Shown one piece after another: positions 37,241 through 48,080 of a stretch of DNA of 64,000 bases. Source of the DNA: Epiperipatus broadwayi. Lineage: Eukaryota; Onychophora; Udeonychophora; Euonychophora; Peripatidae. The DNA lies in the NCBI GenBank assembly GCA_028023455.1, contig JAQFVV010012489.1, positions 4,798,133 to 4,862,132 on the forward strand, written 5' to 3'. The position numbers and the translations under genes are program-made. The notes under the pieces are model-generated. The model was given only the letters and a program-made list of their open reading frames with translations, did no database searches and was not told the DNA's origin. The first letter of the stretch is position 1. Every line of letters starts with the position of its first letter.

Positions 37241-37960
37241 TGGTTTTTTATGGTATTATTAAAAAGATATACAAGAATTTAGTGGTGTTTATATATAACA
37301 GAATACTACTATAGCATATAGTAGGTGAAACAGTTGCATTGTACAAGCTGACTGTTTCAATATAGCATATGTTGGTGTATTTGTGGTTTGCAGATTTGTT
37401 TATACAATCATTGAAAATATCACCAACATTTTTTCTTTCACTCATTTGAAGTCAGATGGGCATATCCATTTGAACAAAGCATTGAGTGCATGCCATTATT
37501 ATCAATTCAATTCAGAATAAAAAAATTCAGTTTAGTTCAGTTTTTCTGATCTATAATCTGTTTTTGCACATTATTCCTCAAAATTTATTTCATGTATTCA
37601 TTTTTCAGGCTATTTATTTCTACATCTTTTTTGCCATCTTGGGATACAATTCAAAATTTCGTATCAATCTATTGAAATTTCTTTTAATAATTTGCTCTAC
37701 TCAGCTGCATTTAAGCTCTGATATTTTTTAATGATTTGTATTTTTTTTTCAATCAGTAACATATTTTGCATTTGATCTTTTCTACTATTCTCAACATACA
37801 TTTTTCTACATTTTGTTGGATGGTCTGATTTCTCTATGTTCTTCTTTTGTCTATTTTCCATATCGCAAATCCATATGTAAGAACTGGTAAAACACAAATG
37901 AGAAAAACCTTTTTTAAATACATCATTACTATTATTTTTTAAAAATGATTTAAATCAAGA
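37240..37960 (-). pseudogene. LINE reverse transcriptase C-terminal fragment, second piece
   Basis: On minus, VFLICVLPVLTYGFAIWK (37850-37905, across a frameshift) matches the post-RT motif (C-V-L-P-V-L-T-Y-G-x-E-T-W) of RTE/BovB-like LINEs. It is followed by QTIQQNVEKCMLRIVEKIK, equivalent to the Q-R-xM-E-R-x-M-L-G-I motif. The further downstream reading is uncertain. Because a matching motif already occurs in the piece at 38030-39210, this is a second fragment in the same orientation. Confidence 0.7.
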
Positions 37961-38029
37961 TGAAGATCTCTTCAACTATAGCTCACTTTCTTTGACTAAT
38001 AGTCTCATTTTTTATATAATATTACAAAT

Positions 38030-39210
38030 CCCCCTGATTTCATACATGACCAACTTCTGGATCTATCATAATCTATTGGATACAGTTTGATATATCTATC
38101 TACTATCTCATTTTCTAACAATATGTCTAGCCCTGTTTCATTTTAGGTTTTTAATTTTTTCAATGATATCAATAATACCTATATTTCTTTCTGCAATATA
38201 TATTTTGCTTTTAGTTCTTTCTTGCTGCTCTTCTTAAAGTATAAAGTCTCATAAATAAGTAAAAACTAGTAAAACATATTTATTAAAAACTTCCTTTTCA
38301 AATACATGGGCATACTTTTTTAAAAATATTTCCACCAAAAATATTCTATCTAACTTTGATTCCACCATTAATATTATACATTAAGTTTCATTTATATTAA
38401 TAACTAAACTAATAAACATTACTTTAGAATTTTTAATATTTATGTTTATTCCTACTTTGTTTTTGTAAAGCATTATTTGTAAAAACAAACCATCATCTAC
38501 AAAGTCTAAATGGCTTAAATAATCTACATCAAGTGTCATTTTTGCAGTTTACCATTTCAATCAATAAAATAATTTTTGTAAATGTATTTTAAAGTTTGGA
38601 AATTACGGAATAATCCAATCATACACTCTTATCAATGTTTGTCTTCTTAATGTTACCATACATACTTTAGTCACTTCTATTTTATTTCAATAAATATTCT
38701 TCAGAACATTACAACATCCTGGATATAAATTTTGATAATTTAAAGCTTTAATCACTATGAAATTTTTTTATAAAATCAAGTATGAACTATATGCCATTTT
38801 ATAGTTAATCATCCTTTCTATAACATCTTTCAATAGCTGGAGGGAACCAATGTTGTAAAATTATTTTTACATGCAGCCTTTTATTTTGAGTAGCTTGAGT
38901 CCAATGTTTTCTATTGTTCAGTTATAATTATCTAAATAAAGATTTGTATAAAATTGATAAAGACTTGGTCTTTAATTTTTATTATCTTTTTTTATCACCT
39001 TTATTAAATATAAATATTACTTTGTCAGTCTTCGACTTACTTGGTGCATGACTATCATTTTACTTTGTATATGTTTTTTTCAATGTTTTTTCCATCTCTT
39101 CACCCAATTGTTTTAATATATTAATAATAATTTTAATGGTTTCTGAAGCTTATACTTTCTTATAGATTTATTTCCATATTTAATCACACATCTTTTAAAA
39201 GATATAATAA
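38030..39210 (-). pseudogene. LINE reverse transcriptase fragment, first piece
   Basis: On minus, decayed sequence gives EEMEKTLKKTYTK, DKVIFIFNKGDKK and KTKSLSILYKSL, which correspond to the I-x-I-x-K-K-G-D and R-P-I-S-L-L-S-x-x-Y-K blocks of LINE RTs. YLSHLDFVDDGLFL then has the catalytic F-x-D-D motif at 38492-38503 (usual FADD), and INIKNSKVMF matches the next block. KYVLLVFTY follows, then IKNLK-NRARHIVRK (usual LKWxWAGHIAR). The order is that of RTE-like LINEs. Stops and frameshifts are frequent. Confidence 0.75.
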
Positions 39211-39281
39211 TTAATGTAGTTATTTAGTTTTTTTAAAAAAAATATTTCTACTGTATGCTTGTTTGTAAAATTCTTATTGTT

Positions 39282-39388
39282 TTTTTTTAAGTGTCATAGC
39301 ATCGGCCGGGACGCGAACCCGCAACCCGGGCAACTGCCTGCAAGTGCAAGGCAGTCGCGCTGACCTTTCGACCACCAATGCAAGACAG
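39282..39388 (-). mobile_element. tRNA-sized SINE, copy 2, with 12-bp target duplication
   Basis: On minus, GCATTGG and CCGATGC form a 7-bp acceptor stem. TGGTCGAAAGG is the A box and GGTTCGCGTCC a good B box. The anticodon arm is a CTGCC/GGCAG stem closed by an 11-nt loop instead of 7, so it cannot be a normal tRNA. The 3' extension TATGACACTT-A9 matches the TTTGACACAT-A8 of copy 1, so both belong to one SINE family. Flanks ATTCTTATTGTT (39270-39281) and ATTCTTACTGTT (39389-39400) form a target duplication with one mismatch. Confidence 0.85.
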
Positions 39389-40565
39389 ATTCTTACTGTT
39401 GAAATATCTTTTTTTAAAAGACATACATATTCCCACATATGTAATAGAAGGGAAATAATAAATAGAATATTCCATTTGTGCTTTAATTTTTATATGGATA
39501 AACGTCTTTTTTGAAGAAATTTAATTCAAAATTTGGAAACGTCATATATTGTAATTTAAATAAATATTATAAAGTAGTCTGTTTCGTCTTTCTTCTATTG
39601 ACTCACTTTAGAAATTAAAACTGTTTTTTAATGAATTAAAAATAAATACATTTTTATCACCAAAAGTAAATAAATATAAATTCTAATAAAACAAATAAAC
39701 AACCCATTTGTAGTCGGTTTTTGACAGTCTTTTATTAAATAAAATATCAAAAAATTTTTATTTCAGAAACAAAAAGACTGTTAAAGCCTAGTTCATTATC
39801 TTTTCCCATGTGGAGTAAGTTTGAAAGCAGTTGTTACAAATCTTATTTGACCCTAGGGTTTTTTTTTACGTCCTATTAGAGAAAGTTGAACTTTAAAAAT
39901 TTTAACGGTCTAAACTAATCGATCTGTTTTTCAAAAATTATTCTGCAGATGTGCCATCTCCCCTATAACTCCTCTTCTTGATTCGTCTTCCTACTTTTAT
40001 CTTTTTAACTATTGATTAAAAAAGTAATCAGATACTCAACTTTTTTTTGTAGAAGTTTTAATATTGTATTAAACATCTAAGATTTGAGCAGAAAGTATTT
40101 CTTATATACATAATCTGTATTTCTCTGTCTTTCAATAAGATTTAATACATATTTATGTGATATTGCGATGACTAAATGAAGATAAACATTATCCCTCAGC
40201 TTCATCAATTACATTATTAATTAATTACTATTCAGTAGATATATATGACAATCTATTTTGTCTACCTATTTTTCTTAAAACGTCTTTATATTATGATTAA
40301 ATCTCTTCCAAATTTTTATGTTACAAAAACCAGGTCAGTTTTAATATCTTATTTTTATATTTCATTTATTTATATAATTAATGTCATCAGCATAATATTT
40401 GGACTTTCCATAATCATGATATGAATGGCTGAAAAGTTGGAGGTTGGTGTGGATTGAAGCCTGTCCATTAAAGTATGAAGATTTGTTATCTTAATGTAAA
40501 CTGAGAACTGATTATATATATGTGGGAGATGATAATCTGGACCAACTGATGATTTCTGATTTAGC

Positions 40566-40700
40566 ACAAAATATGAATATTGGTGATTGTTTATCTTTTC
40601 TACATGTGTGTGGTCACGTGTATCTGTGGTATGAGACAGGGTGGATAGTTGAAGGGTGCTTGAAAGTTTGAATTCAAATCGCTTATATGTAATAATTTAA
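40566..40700 (+). mobile_element. tRNA-like SINE, second copy of the 27.1-kb type
   Basis: ATATTGGTGATTGTTTATC, TTCTACATGTGTGTGGTCAC is followed by a tRNA-like half with GGTATGAGACAGGGTGG (candidate A box) and GTTTGAATTCAAATC (B box). The order matches the minus-strand copy at 27065-27275. The conserved body thus precedes the tRNA-like part, the reverse of most SINEs. Confidence 0.5.
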
Positions 40701-41978
40701 AAAAAGATGAAACCGAATTCAACCTCAGAGCTAAAACATTTCCAACTTCTCATTACAGAAAAATATTGAAAAAGAAGACAGTTCTTATTAGACTAGCTAA
40801 ATTTCACATATTAAAGACTTATAATTTATTTTTATTACTCTTTGCAAAAATAGCTAGACTTCTATTGGTTCGCAAAGACTGGCTATATGAAATAAAGTTT
40901 CAAACTTTAAAAAATATTTAATCCAGAAATAATCTTTACATCACCAAGTGATTATTGATAAATGGATAATCATCCACAATGTACTACTTAATATATACAA
41001 ATATTATTGTCTTGTAGAGTGAAATAGCCAAAAGATTTTGTTCTTTGAGGAATTTTTTAAAATTTCTTCTTTATAATTATAATGTATATGCTTATTTTTT
41101 AAACTTTATATTTTAATCTTTTTATACTAACTTCAAATTGTTGTCATGTTTTTTCTTTCTAAAACACTTTGTTGTGAATTTTTCTCAATATTTCTGTTTT
41201 AAGTGTTTAACTAGTATTTGGTTTTTTGAAATTTGATGAAAAATAAATACTTTATTCATCCTAATATATGTATATCAACTTTCTTAATAATTTTAGTCAT
41301 TTCCTAATGTAATTCAGTTATAGTTTTTATTATTTATATAATTATTTATTTCATTTTATTTACAAATATTTTGGTTATGTTATTAATACAGATGGAAACA
41401 TAATTGATAAAATTAACTATAACTTGGAGAAAACATTTAAAAATAAATAATGACATGTTTGAAAAGAAAGGTTTATAACAGATTTGTTTAATCTATTTTT
41501 AAATATGAACCTGACATTTGAATACTTAATAGAAATGCTACATAAAGACTTTAGGCCATCAGCAAAAAATGCACAAGTGTATGCTTGGAATAACAAAAAA
41601 ATACAGAAAGTAAAATATATGTAGGAGAAGAAATATGTATTGTTGACAAAAATCTTGCTAGTCTAGAAAAATGTGATGAGAATTAAAAAACAATTAAAAT
41701 TTGAAATTGTATTCCAATAAATTGTAAATTATAGAAAATAATCACATATAAGATAAATGAAATAAAATAAAGTATTACGAAATAATATGGGATAGAGAGA
41801 CTATGGTTTGATAAAAATGAATTATGTTTTGAGAGACAATCATTTACCATGGATCAATAATTGTTGAAAAAAATGATATGTCTATTTTAAATAACTAATA
41901 AATATTTAGAGGAATTCATTTGTAATGAATTATGATTGCAATTACTAAATAAATTTTTAATAACATTAAAATGACTTA

Positions 41979-41980
<2 letters not shown>

Positions 41981-42034
<54 letters not shown>
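41981..42034. repeat. perfect (AT)n tract, 54 bp
   Basis: An uninterrupted AT repeat. It is followed at once by TGTAATAAGTGAAACTTCAC, another TGTA boundary as seen for families C and D. Confidence 0.95.
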
Positions 42035-42037
<3 letters not shown>

Positions 42038-42916
42038 AATAAGTGAAACTTCACTTGGCTCCAAGAGGTGCCTTAGCTTAACTACTTATTTGCAATTATC
42101 AGATTTTAAAAAAATGATAAAAATAGAAGAAATTAATTAGTTAGTGAATATGATAATAATGTATAATATTATAATATTTAAAAAATTTTATATGATTATG
42201 TATATAAAATCAGTAGCATGTAGTAATTAGTTTTATAGGAGAGATAAATAGTACTTTTTTTAAAGTAAATATTTGAGTTAGTTTAAATTAATAAATAATG
42301 TTAAATGTATTATAAAATAATTTATGGTTTTGTTTATTTCCAGTTTATAACTTATAATTAAGTTAATATTATAAATAAAATAAATAGTATCAAATTGATT
42401 TTAAAAGTAATCTTTAAATTTTATTAAAGCATTCAAATAATATTTAAATGTTTAATCTAAATTATTTTTAACCTGTTAAAAGTTATTTCTAATCTAATAT
42501 TCCATAACATTTTATTTGTAGTCATTAAAAAAGTTGTAATTAATTAGTAGAGTCCAGGTTAAAAGGTCATCCATGTGTGTGTACATGCATGGAGATGTAT
42601 GAAGTAAATGATAAATAATAATTTAACTACAATATTGATTAAAAACAAATGAATGAATAAAAGTGTTATAATTAAATATTTAAAAAAAAGTTTTGATAAA
42701 TAAAACTAGTTTAATTTTTTTTATATTTGTTTCATTTTTATTTTATGTAATCTAATATTTTTTAAAAATGTTACATAAAAAAATTAATAATTAACTTGTA
42801 ATTTATAAGCTGTTAAGTCATGTGAATATCAAATAATTAGATCAAAAATTACATCAGTGATCAGTTCCAGCTTATTTAAAAAAGTGTTAAAGTTGAATAT
42901 AAAATAATTTGTATTG

Positions 42917-43315
42917 CAGTGGTCCCCAACCCTATTACCGCAGGCACTATGGTGCCTGCACACCAATTTACATGTGCCCACTGCTATCCAAACACAATAA
43001 AAAATTATTTATCTGATACAAATAAATTTAATTTTTAAAATTTGTTATAAATTATTGTATTATATTGTAATCAAATTTTAGTGCATACTATACTTTTACA
43101 GTGGAAAAAATATAAATGTTAATTATATGTTAAAATTTTATTTTTGAAATAATATTTTTTTGTACATTATGTGTATTATTAACAATATCCAACTATAAAT
43201 TTACATTGAAAAAATAAATGGTGCCTGCCATCTGGTTGAAATAAATAAATGGTGCCCGCCACCTGGCCAATATTATAGAATGTGCTCTTAAGTGCAAAAA
43301 GGATGGGGACCCCTG
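42917..43315. mobile_element. hAT-type MITE, 399 bp, with exact 8-bp TSD
   Basis: The left end CAGTGGTCCCCAACCCT and right end AGGATGGGGACCCCTG are 15-16-bp terminal inverted repeats. The CAG(T)GGT..CCNCTG ends and 8-bp duplication are typical of hAT DNA transposons. The duplication TTGTATTG is exact (42909-42916 and 43316-43323). There is no transposase, so the element was moved in trans. Inside the right half two diverged units of about 35 bp (AATGGTGCC(T/C)GCCA(T/C)CTGG) are in tandem at 43218-43267. The left half holds CAGGCACTATGGTGCCTG, a small hairpin. Confidence 0.95.
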
Positions 43316-43324
43316 TTGTATTGA

Positions 43325-46300
43325 TTGGATAATTTAAAAAGAAATTGACATGAAAATTGAGGGAGGGATAGAAATTATCAGGTTATTAATAGAAGATTTT
43401 TTTTATTTTAGTGATTGTTGTGTCTGTGCTCCTGAATCCTGAACTTTTCTTTTCCAAACAAAGAAAAATGTTGTAATTTTTTTTAAAGTTTATTATTTTT
43501 TTGTTAAAATAAAAGTATGTTAAAATTATATCTAATTGTTTCAAAATTGCGATGAAAAACTGCTAAATTAAAGGTAAAGCCATTTTCTTGATATCAACTT
43601 TCAGATAACTTTAAAGCTATAGTAACAAAATATTTAAAGGAAATTTTATGTCTTCTTATTGCATGACTTATATCTACTGGAAAATAAAATTAGGATATCA
43701 ACAGGTTAGTTATCATTATTACATTGAACGTTTATAGTTGGAGAATACTTAGTTATTATCTAAGTAATCTAGAACTTAAATGAGGAAAATTGAAAGACAT
43801 TATAGTGAACTTTATTATAGTTAAAATGTGTCAATCTCCTTGTTTTAAAATTTATTTAAAGCTGATTTTAAGTCTGAGATTCTATTAATGATACCTAATT
43901 TAAGTCTGATATTCTATTAATGATACCTGATATTGACTCCAATATACTCCTGTTATAATAATTGCTTGTTTTAAAATATTTTTATCAAAGCAAAAAATAT
44001 ACTACATTAAATTAAGAAAGGATGACTTTTATCTGCAAAACATATAATATAGTTATATTATTAATTTGCCCTAATGTTCAACTAGAAATATATTATTCAT
44101 TATAATAAATTAATTATCTACTTCTAATACTGTTGGACAAAATGCTATAAACTATAATTATTAATGATGAACTTTATCTGTTGAATATATAATGAACTGT
44201 TATATTTGCATTTATCTATATGCAAATTTTGTGACAATTATTCATAGCTCCTAAGCAGATAAAATTTTCCAATTGTAAAATAATCCTACTCTTATGTTGA
44301 GAAGAGTAAAGAAAAATTATTTGGAAACACATCTTAAAATATTATATGAGAAAATAATTTAAAAAAAAATTGTTTTTTTTTTAAAAAAGCGTTCTTTTAA
44401 AAGAGAAAAATGGAATTAAAAATGACATTGTATTATTGTACATGTAAACCCCAGGATCCTATAATAATGTCCTCAGCTGAAAAATTTGTTTTTTTTTCTA
44501 ATGCCAGCTTATTCTTATTATTTCAATGTTTTATTATCTAGAATATATTTAAAGGAAGAAATTAAAATATCTTTAAAGAACTATCTAACATGTTTCATTT
44601 CAGAAATCATTGCCATGCTTATAAATGTTTTGATCAGAAGCTTTGCACCATCAGATTAATAAATTGTCTTTAATAAATTATATATATGTCTTGAACAAAA
44701 AGAAAGAGAAATATGGAGGAAGCTGAAACTATGAACTGAAATTGCTGTATTTTTTTTTTACTTCCATTTTTTATATATATTGTTTTGTTTTTGTTTTTTT
44801 TTAAAAAAAAGAAACCAGAAAAATATCTATGCTATATATTTATTTTTAATTTTTTTTAAAAAATATGTGTAATACTATTAGCATAAATATGCTGGTTAAT
44901 TAATGTTATAATCTTAATCTTAATGGATTTATTATAATGAGCAGACAGATAATCTGCTATTCTCAGGTAAATTTTATACTATTATATTTGTTAAGTATTT
45001 CACAAGTTAAAATTATATTCAATAATTTTATTCCTGGAGATTAAAATATCTCAGTCTTAGTTTATTTATATGAGGGATATTTCACTCAGTTTTATTTTAA
45101 ATCAGCCAAAGAGGTTTATCAGAGGGTTTCCATTCATTTGTTTTATAAATGCTACATCAATAATAACTGCAATTATTTTTATATGCATTGGGAATTAATA
45201 TTCTCACTTTTAATTTGCAATCTTTTAAAAGTCCACTAGTCACCATATTTTAGTATTTAATATTTTATTATGTATGCATTATATCTTTGCCTAGAATTTT
45301 TATATGCATTTAATTTTAATGTAATTCTTATATTAGTCAGTTGACATAGTTTACATTGTTGGTTCTCACATTGAGTATGTTGTATTTTTAAAATCCTTAT
45401 TTATGACTTAGTAAGTTCATGTGAAATCTATATCTTGTTGTTAGTTTAGTATTTGTTAGCTTCATAGTGCTAGGTTTTGTTAATTACTATGAGTATGCTT
45501 AATGAAGTAGACAAGGTCCTCCATCCTATAGTATTGCTTTTCCATGAGGTGATAGTGCTTGTTCCCATTGAGGATTATTGTATCCCAGATATTTATATTC
45601 CTAGTGATTGTGATCACATTTTTGAAGTACTGAAATCCCATGAGAAAAGATCATACTGTCCTGGTGCATCTTTCCTGTTCCTGATGTTCTGTAGACAAGG
45701 TCCATGCATCCTATTTTCTGCCTCAAAGTCAGGAATTTTGGAAGCCACCACATTCTTATTCAGCTCTGCAGAGCATATATGTACTTATTTTTGCCTATCA
45801 TCCATGATGAATTAATGCTAGTTCCACCACAGTAGGTGATGTTGCATTTGTTTTTAGATAAGTGATAACAAGATATGTTTGTTTGAGGAACTTTGCTTCT
45901 TCAGGTTGTGTTTAGCTATTTTAATGCTTATTGGTATATCAATGTCTGAATTGTGTTGTTATGATAGTTTTATCATCCACAAAACAACCAACAATAATTT
46001 ATATTTATTTTTAAGTATGTAAATTATGCATATGGTATAAGTGGCAATTTACACATACTAATTTTAATATGTTCATCCAGAGTTTTTGCTGCTGGATTTG
46101 TAAGTTCTTTTAAATTTTAATTAAAAAAAAAATTTAGTGCAATAATTTTATGTGGACAGAATTTATTAGGGAAATGTGTATAAATGACCTATGATGAGTG
46201 AGTGGCCCATACATCTAAATTATTTTAAAGTTAGCTAGAAATTTGCTTAAACACTTCACTAGCTATAATATTAGTAATGTTAGTGTAGCTAGTGATAATT

Positions 46301-47700
46301 TTTAAAAATACATGCTGTATATGCATATTCCAGCTTAGCGTTTGCTTAGCTTAGGGTAATGAGTATAAACCTATTGTGTTATTCTGATTTTTAAATAACA
46401 CCACAGTATCATTAAATATGCTAATAAAAATAGTTGAAGTTTACAGATTTAGCATCTCTAATTGTTAAAAGAGATTAGAATTTAATACCAAATAGCCTCT
46501 GTTTGCTCTTGCATGTATTTATTTATTTTGTTTGTCAAAATAGACAATTTTAAAAGAGTTAAAGAGGAATACTTAGTAACTTCAGTCAGTTAAATTATTA
46601 TAATTTTGTAAACTTAAATAAAGTATGAAAGTCAAAATGTTTAAAAACAGATTCCAGCACTATCTTGGCAATGTTTATTTTGATAGATTTTGTTTGTAAA
46701 TATTTTTTTTTATTATATTGTTATTAATAAATCATATTATTATTATTATTTAAAGAAGTTTTGTTTCTGTTTGTTTTGCTTTTATACGAAAAATATTATT
46801 GTCTTGAGTTCCAGAGTTCATAAAATTTTCAGTTCAAAAGTTCATAAACATATCATAAAGTATATAAAATATATTTTGATACTGGTTTGAATTATAAAGG
46901 CATGCTAATTTAAGTGATTCTCAGATTGAATCACAGTAACAGATAATTACATTATATCAGATACTTAATTGAATGCTCATTTAAAAGTTGATTTTTTTTT
47001 TAAGTTATCATTATATCTTCTCAGACTGAAGATTATGCAATATGAGATAAAGAATATTAGTGCTTCAGAAGAGTATTTATTATTTACTATTTTAAAAGCT
47101 GCACATTATCTTACATTACTCACATTTCTATCATCATCTTATATTTTTAAAAATTTATAATCCATCTGCATTTAAGGTCCTTAGTAGGTTGTCTGTGAGT
47201 ATGGGGAAAGGCATAAAAAGTACCCTTGTCCTTTTCCTTGCTCGAGTGATGTCTTGGTAATAGGCCATAATTTGTTTAAATTTAAAATACCATCATTTTT
47301 TTAGTTATTTTTATTCATTAAATCTTTGGATTAATAGTTGTTTTTGTTTATTACTCCATGATTGAACATAAGATAGTTATTTTATGGTCAGCCAAGATAT
47401 CACTCACTTGTTTATTTATCCTAGCAATTATTTATTAGGCAACTTAAACTTTTATTTTGCACAAGAGTTTTAGTTTTAAAACCCTGCCTTGTTGCCTTGT
47501 TAGTTTTAATTTAATGAGATATTTCTTCCAAACAGAGTATCATTTATTCTTATTCAGAGTGTATGATCTGATGCAGGCCCATTCTGATAACTATTAACTA
47601 ATGATTTTAAATTATCTTTTATATTGTTTAGTGGTAGATTATAAATATGCCATAATAGTTATATTTGCATGGGTATTGGATTTGGTCTCTATCCGATTAT
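43325..47700. other. AT-rich DNA, nothing recognised apart from the 45.5-kb block
   Basis: Contains a 32-bp duplication at 43868-43930 (TTTAAGTCTGA-ATTCTATTAATGATACCT twice). Otherwise no repeat match or coding frame. Confidence 0.5.
45600..45832 (-). other. unrecognised open stretch in a GC-richer block
   Basis: 45440-45830 is more complex and less AT-rich than its neighbours. Plus has an open frame of 112 codons (45477-45815). Minus has an open stretch of about 65 codons reading NKYICSAELNKNVVASKIPD and then QNIRNRKDAPGQYDLFSWDF. The hydrophilic minus reading looks the more protein-like, but neither matches a family I know. It may be a processed pseudogene or a transposon fragment. Confidence 0.25.
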
Positions 47701-48049
47701 ACATCTCTGGATCATCATCTCTTTCTTAAATTTATTGTAACCCCACTGAGCCAAGTCATTAAGAGTCTCTAATACATTTATCTTCATCTCTTAGCTTATT
47801 TCATCTCTCTAGTTTCATTCCATCTATTCATCTCTTCCTTCTCTTTCTTCATCATTTCATCTGCATACTCTTCCATCTCTCCCTCATTTATCTTCATCAT
47901 CTCATCACTCTCATTTCTCTCTCATTATCATATCCCTCTTCATCTTCTCCATCATTTCAATTCATCTCTCTCATGCTATCTTGTCTTCATCATCATCATC
48001 TCTCTTATCTTCATTTCATTACCTCCCTCTTCTTATCTTTATCATCTCA

Positions 48050-48060
<11 letters not shown>
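47700..48060. repeat. degenerate polypyrimidine tract based on CATCTCT
   Basis: About 360 bp with strong strand bias: plus is almost entirely C, T and scattered A, made of TCATCTCT, CTTCATC and TCTCTC variants. It runs into a short TC/TA tract and then the family C start at 48081. No coding reading is convincing. Confidence 0.85.

Positions 48061-48080
<20 letters not shown>

Noticed and set aside
39298-39382. Functional tRNA gene
   Set aside because: Anticodon loop of 11 nt and a SINE tail with target duplication.
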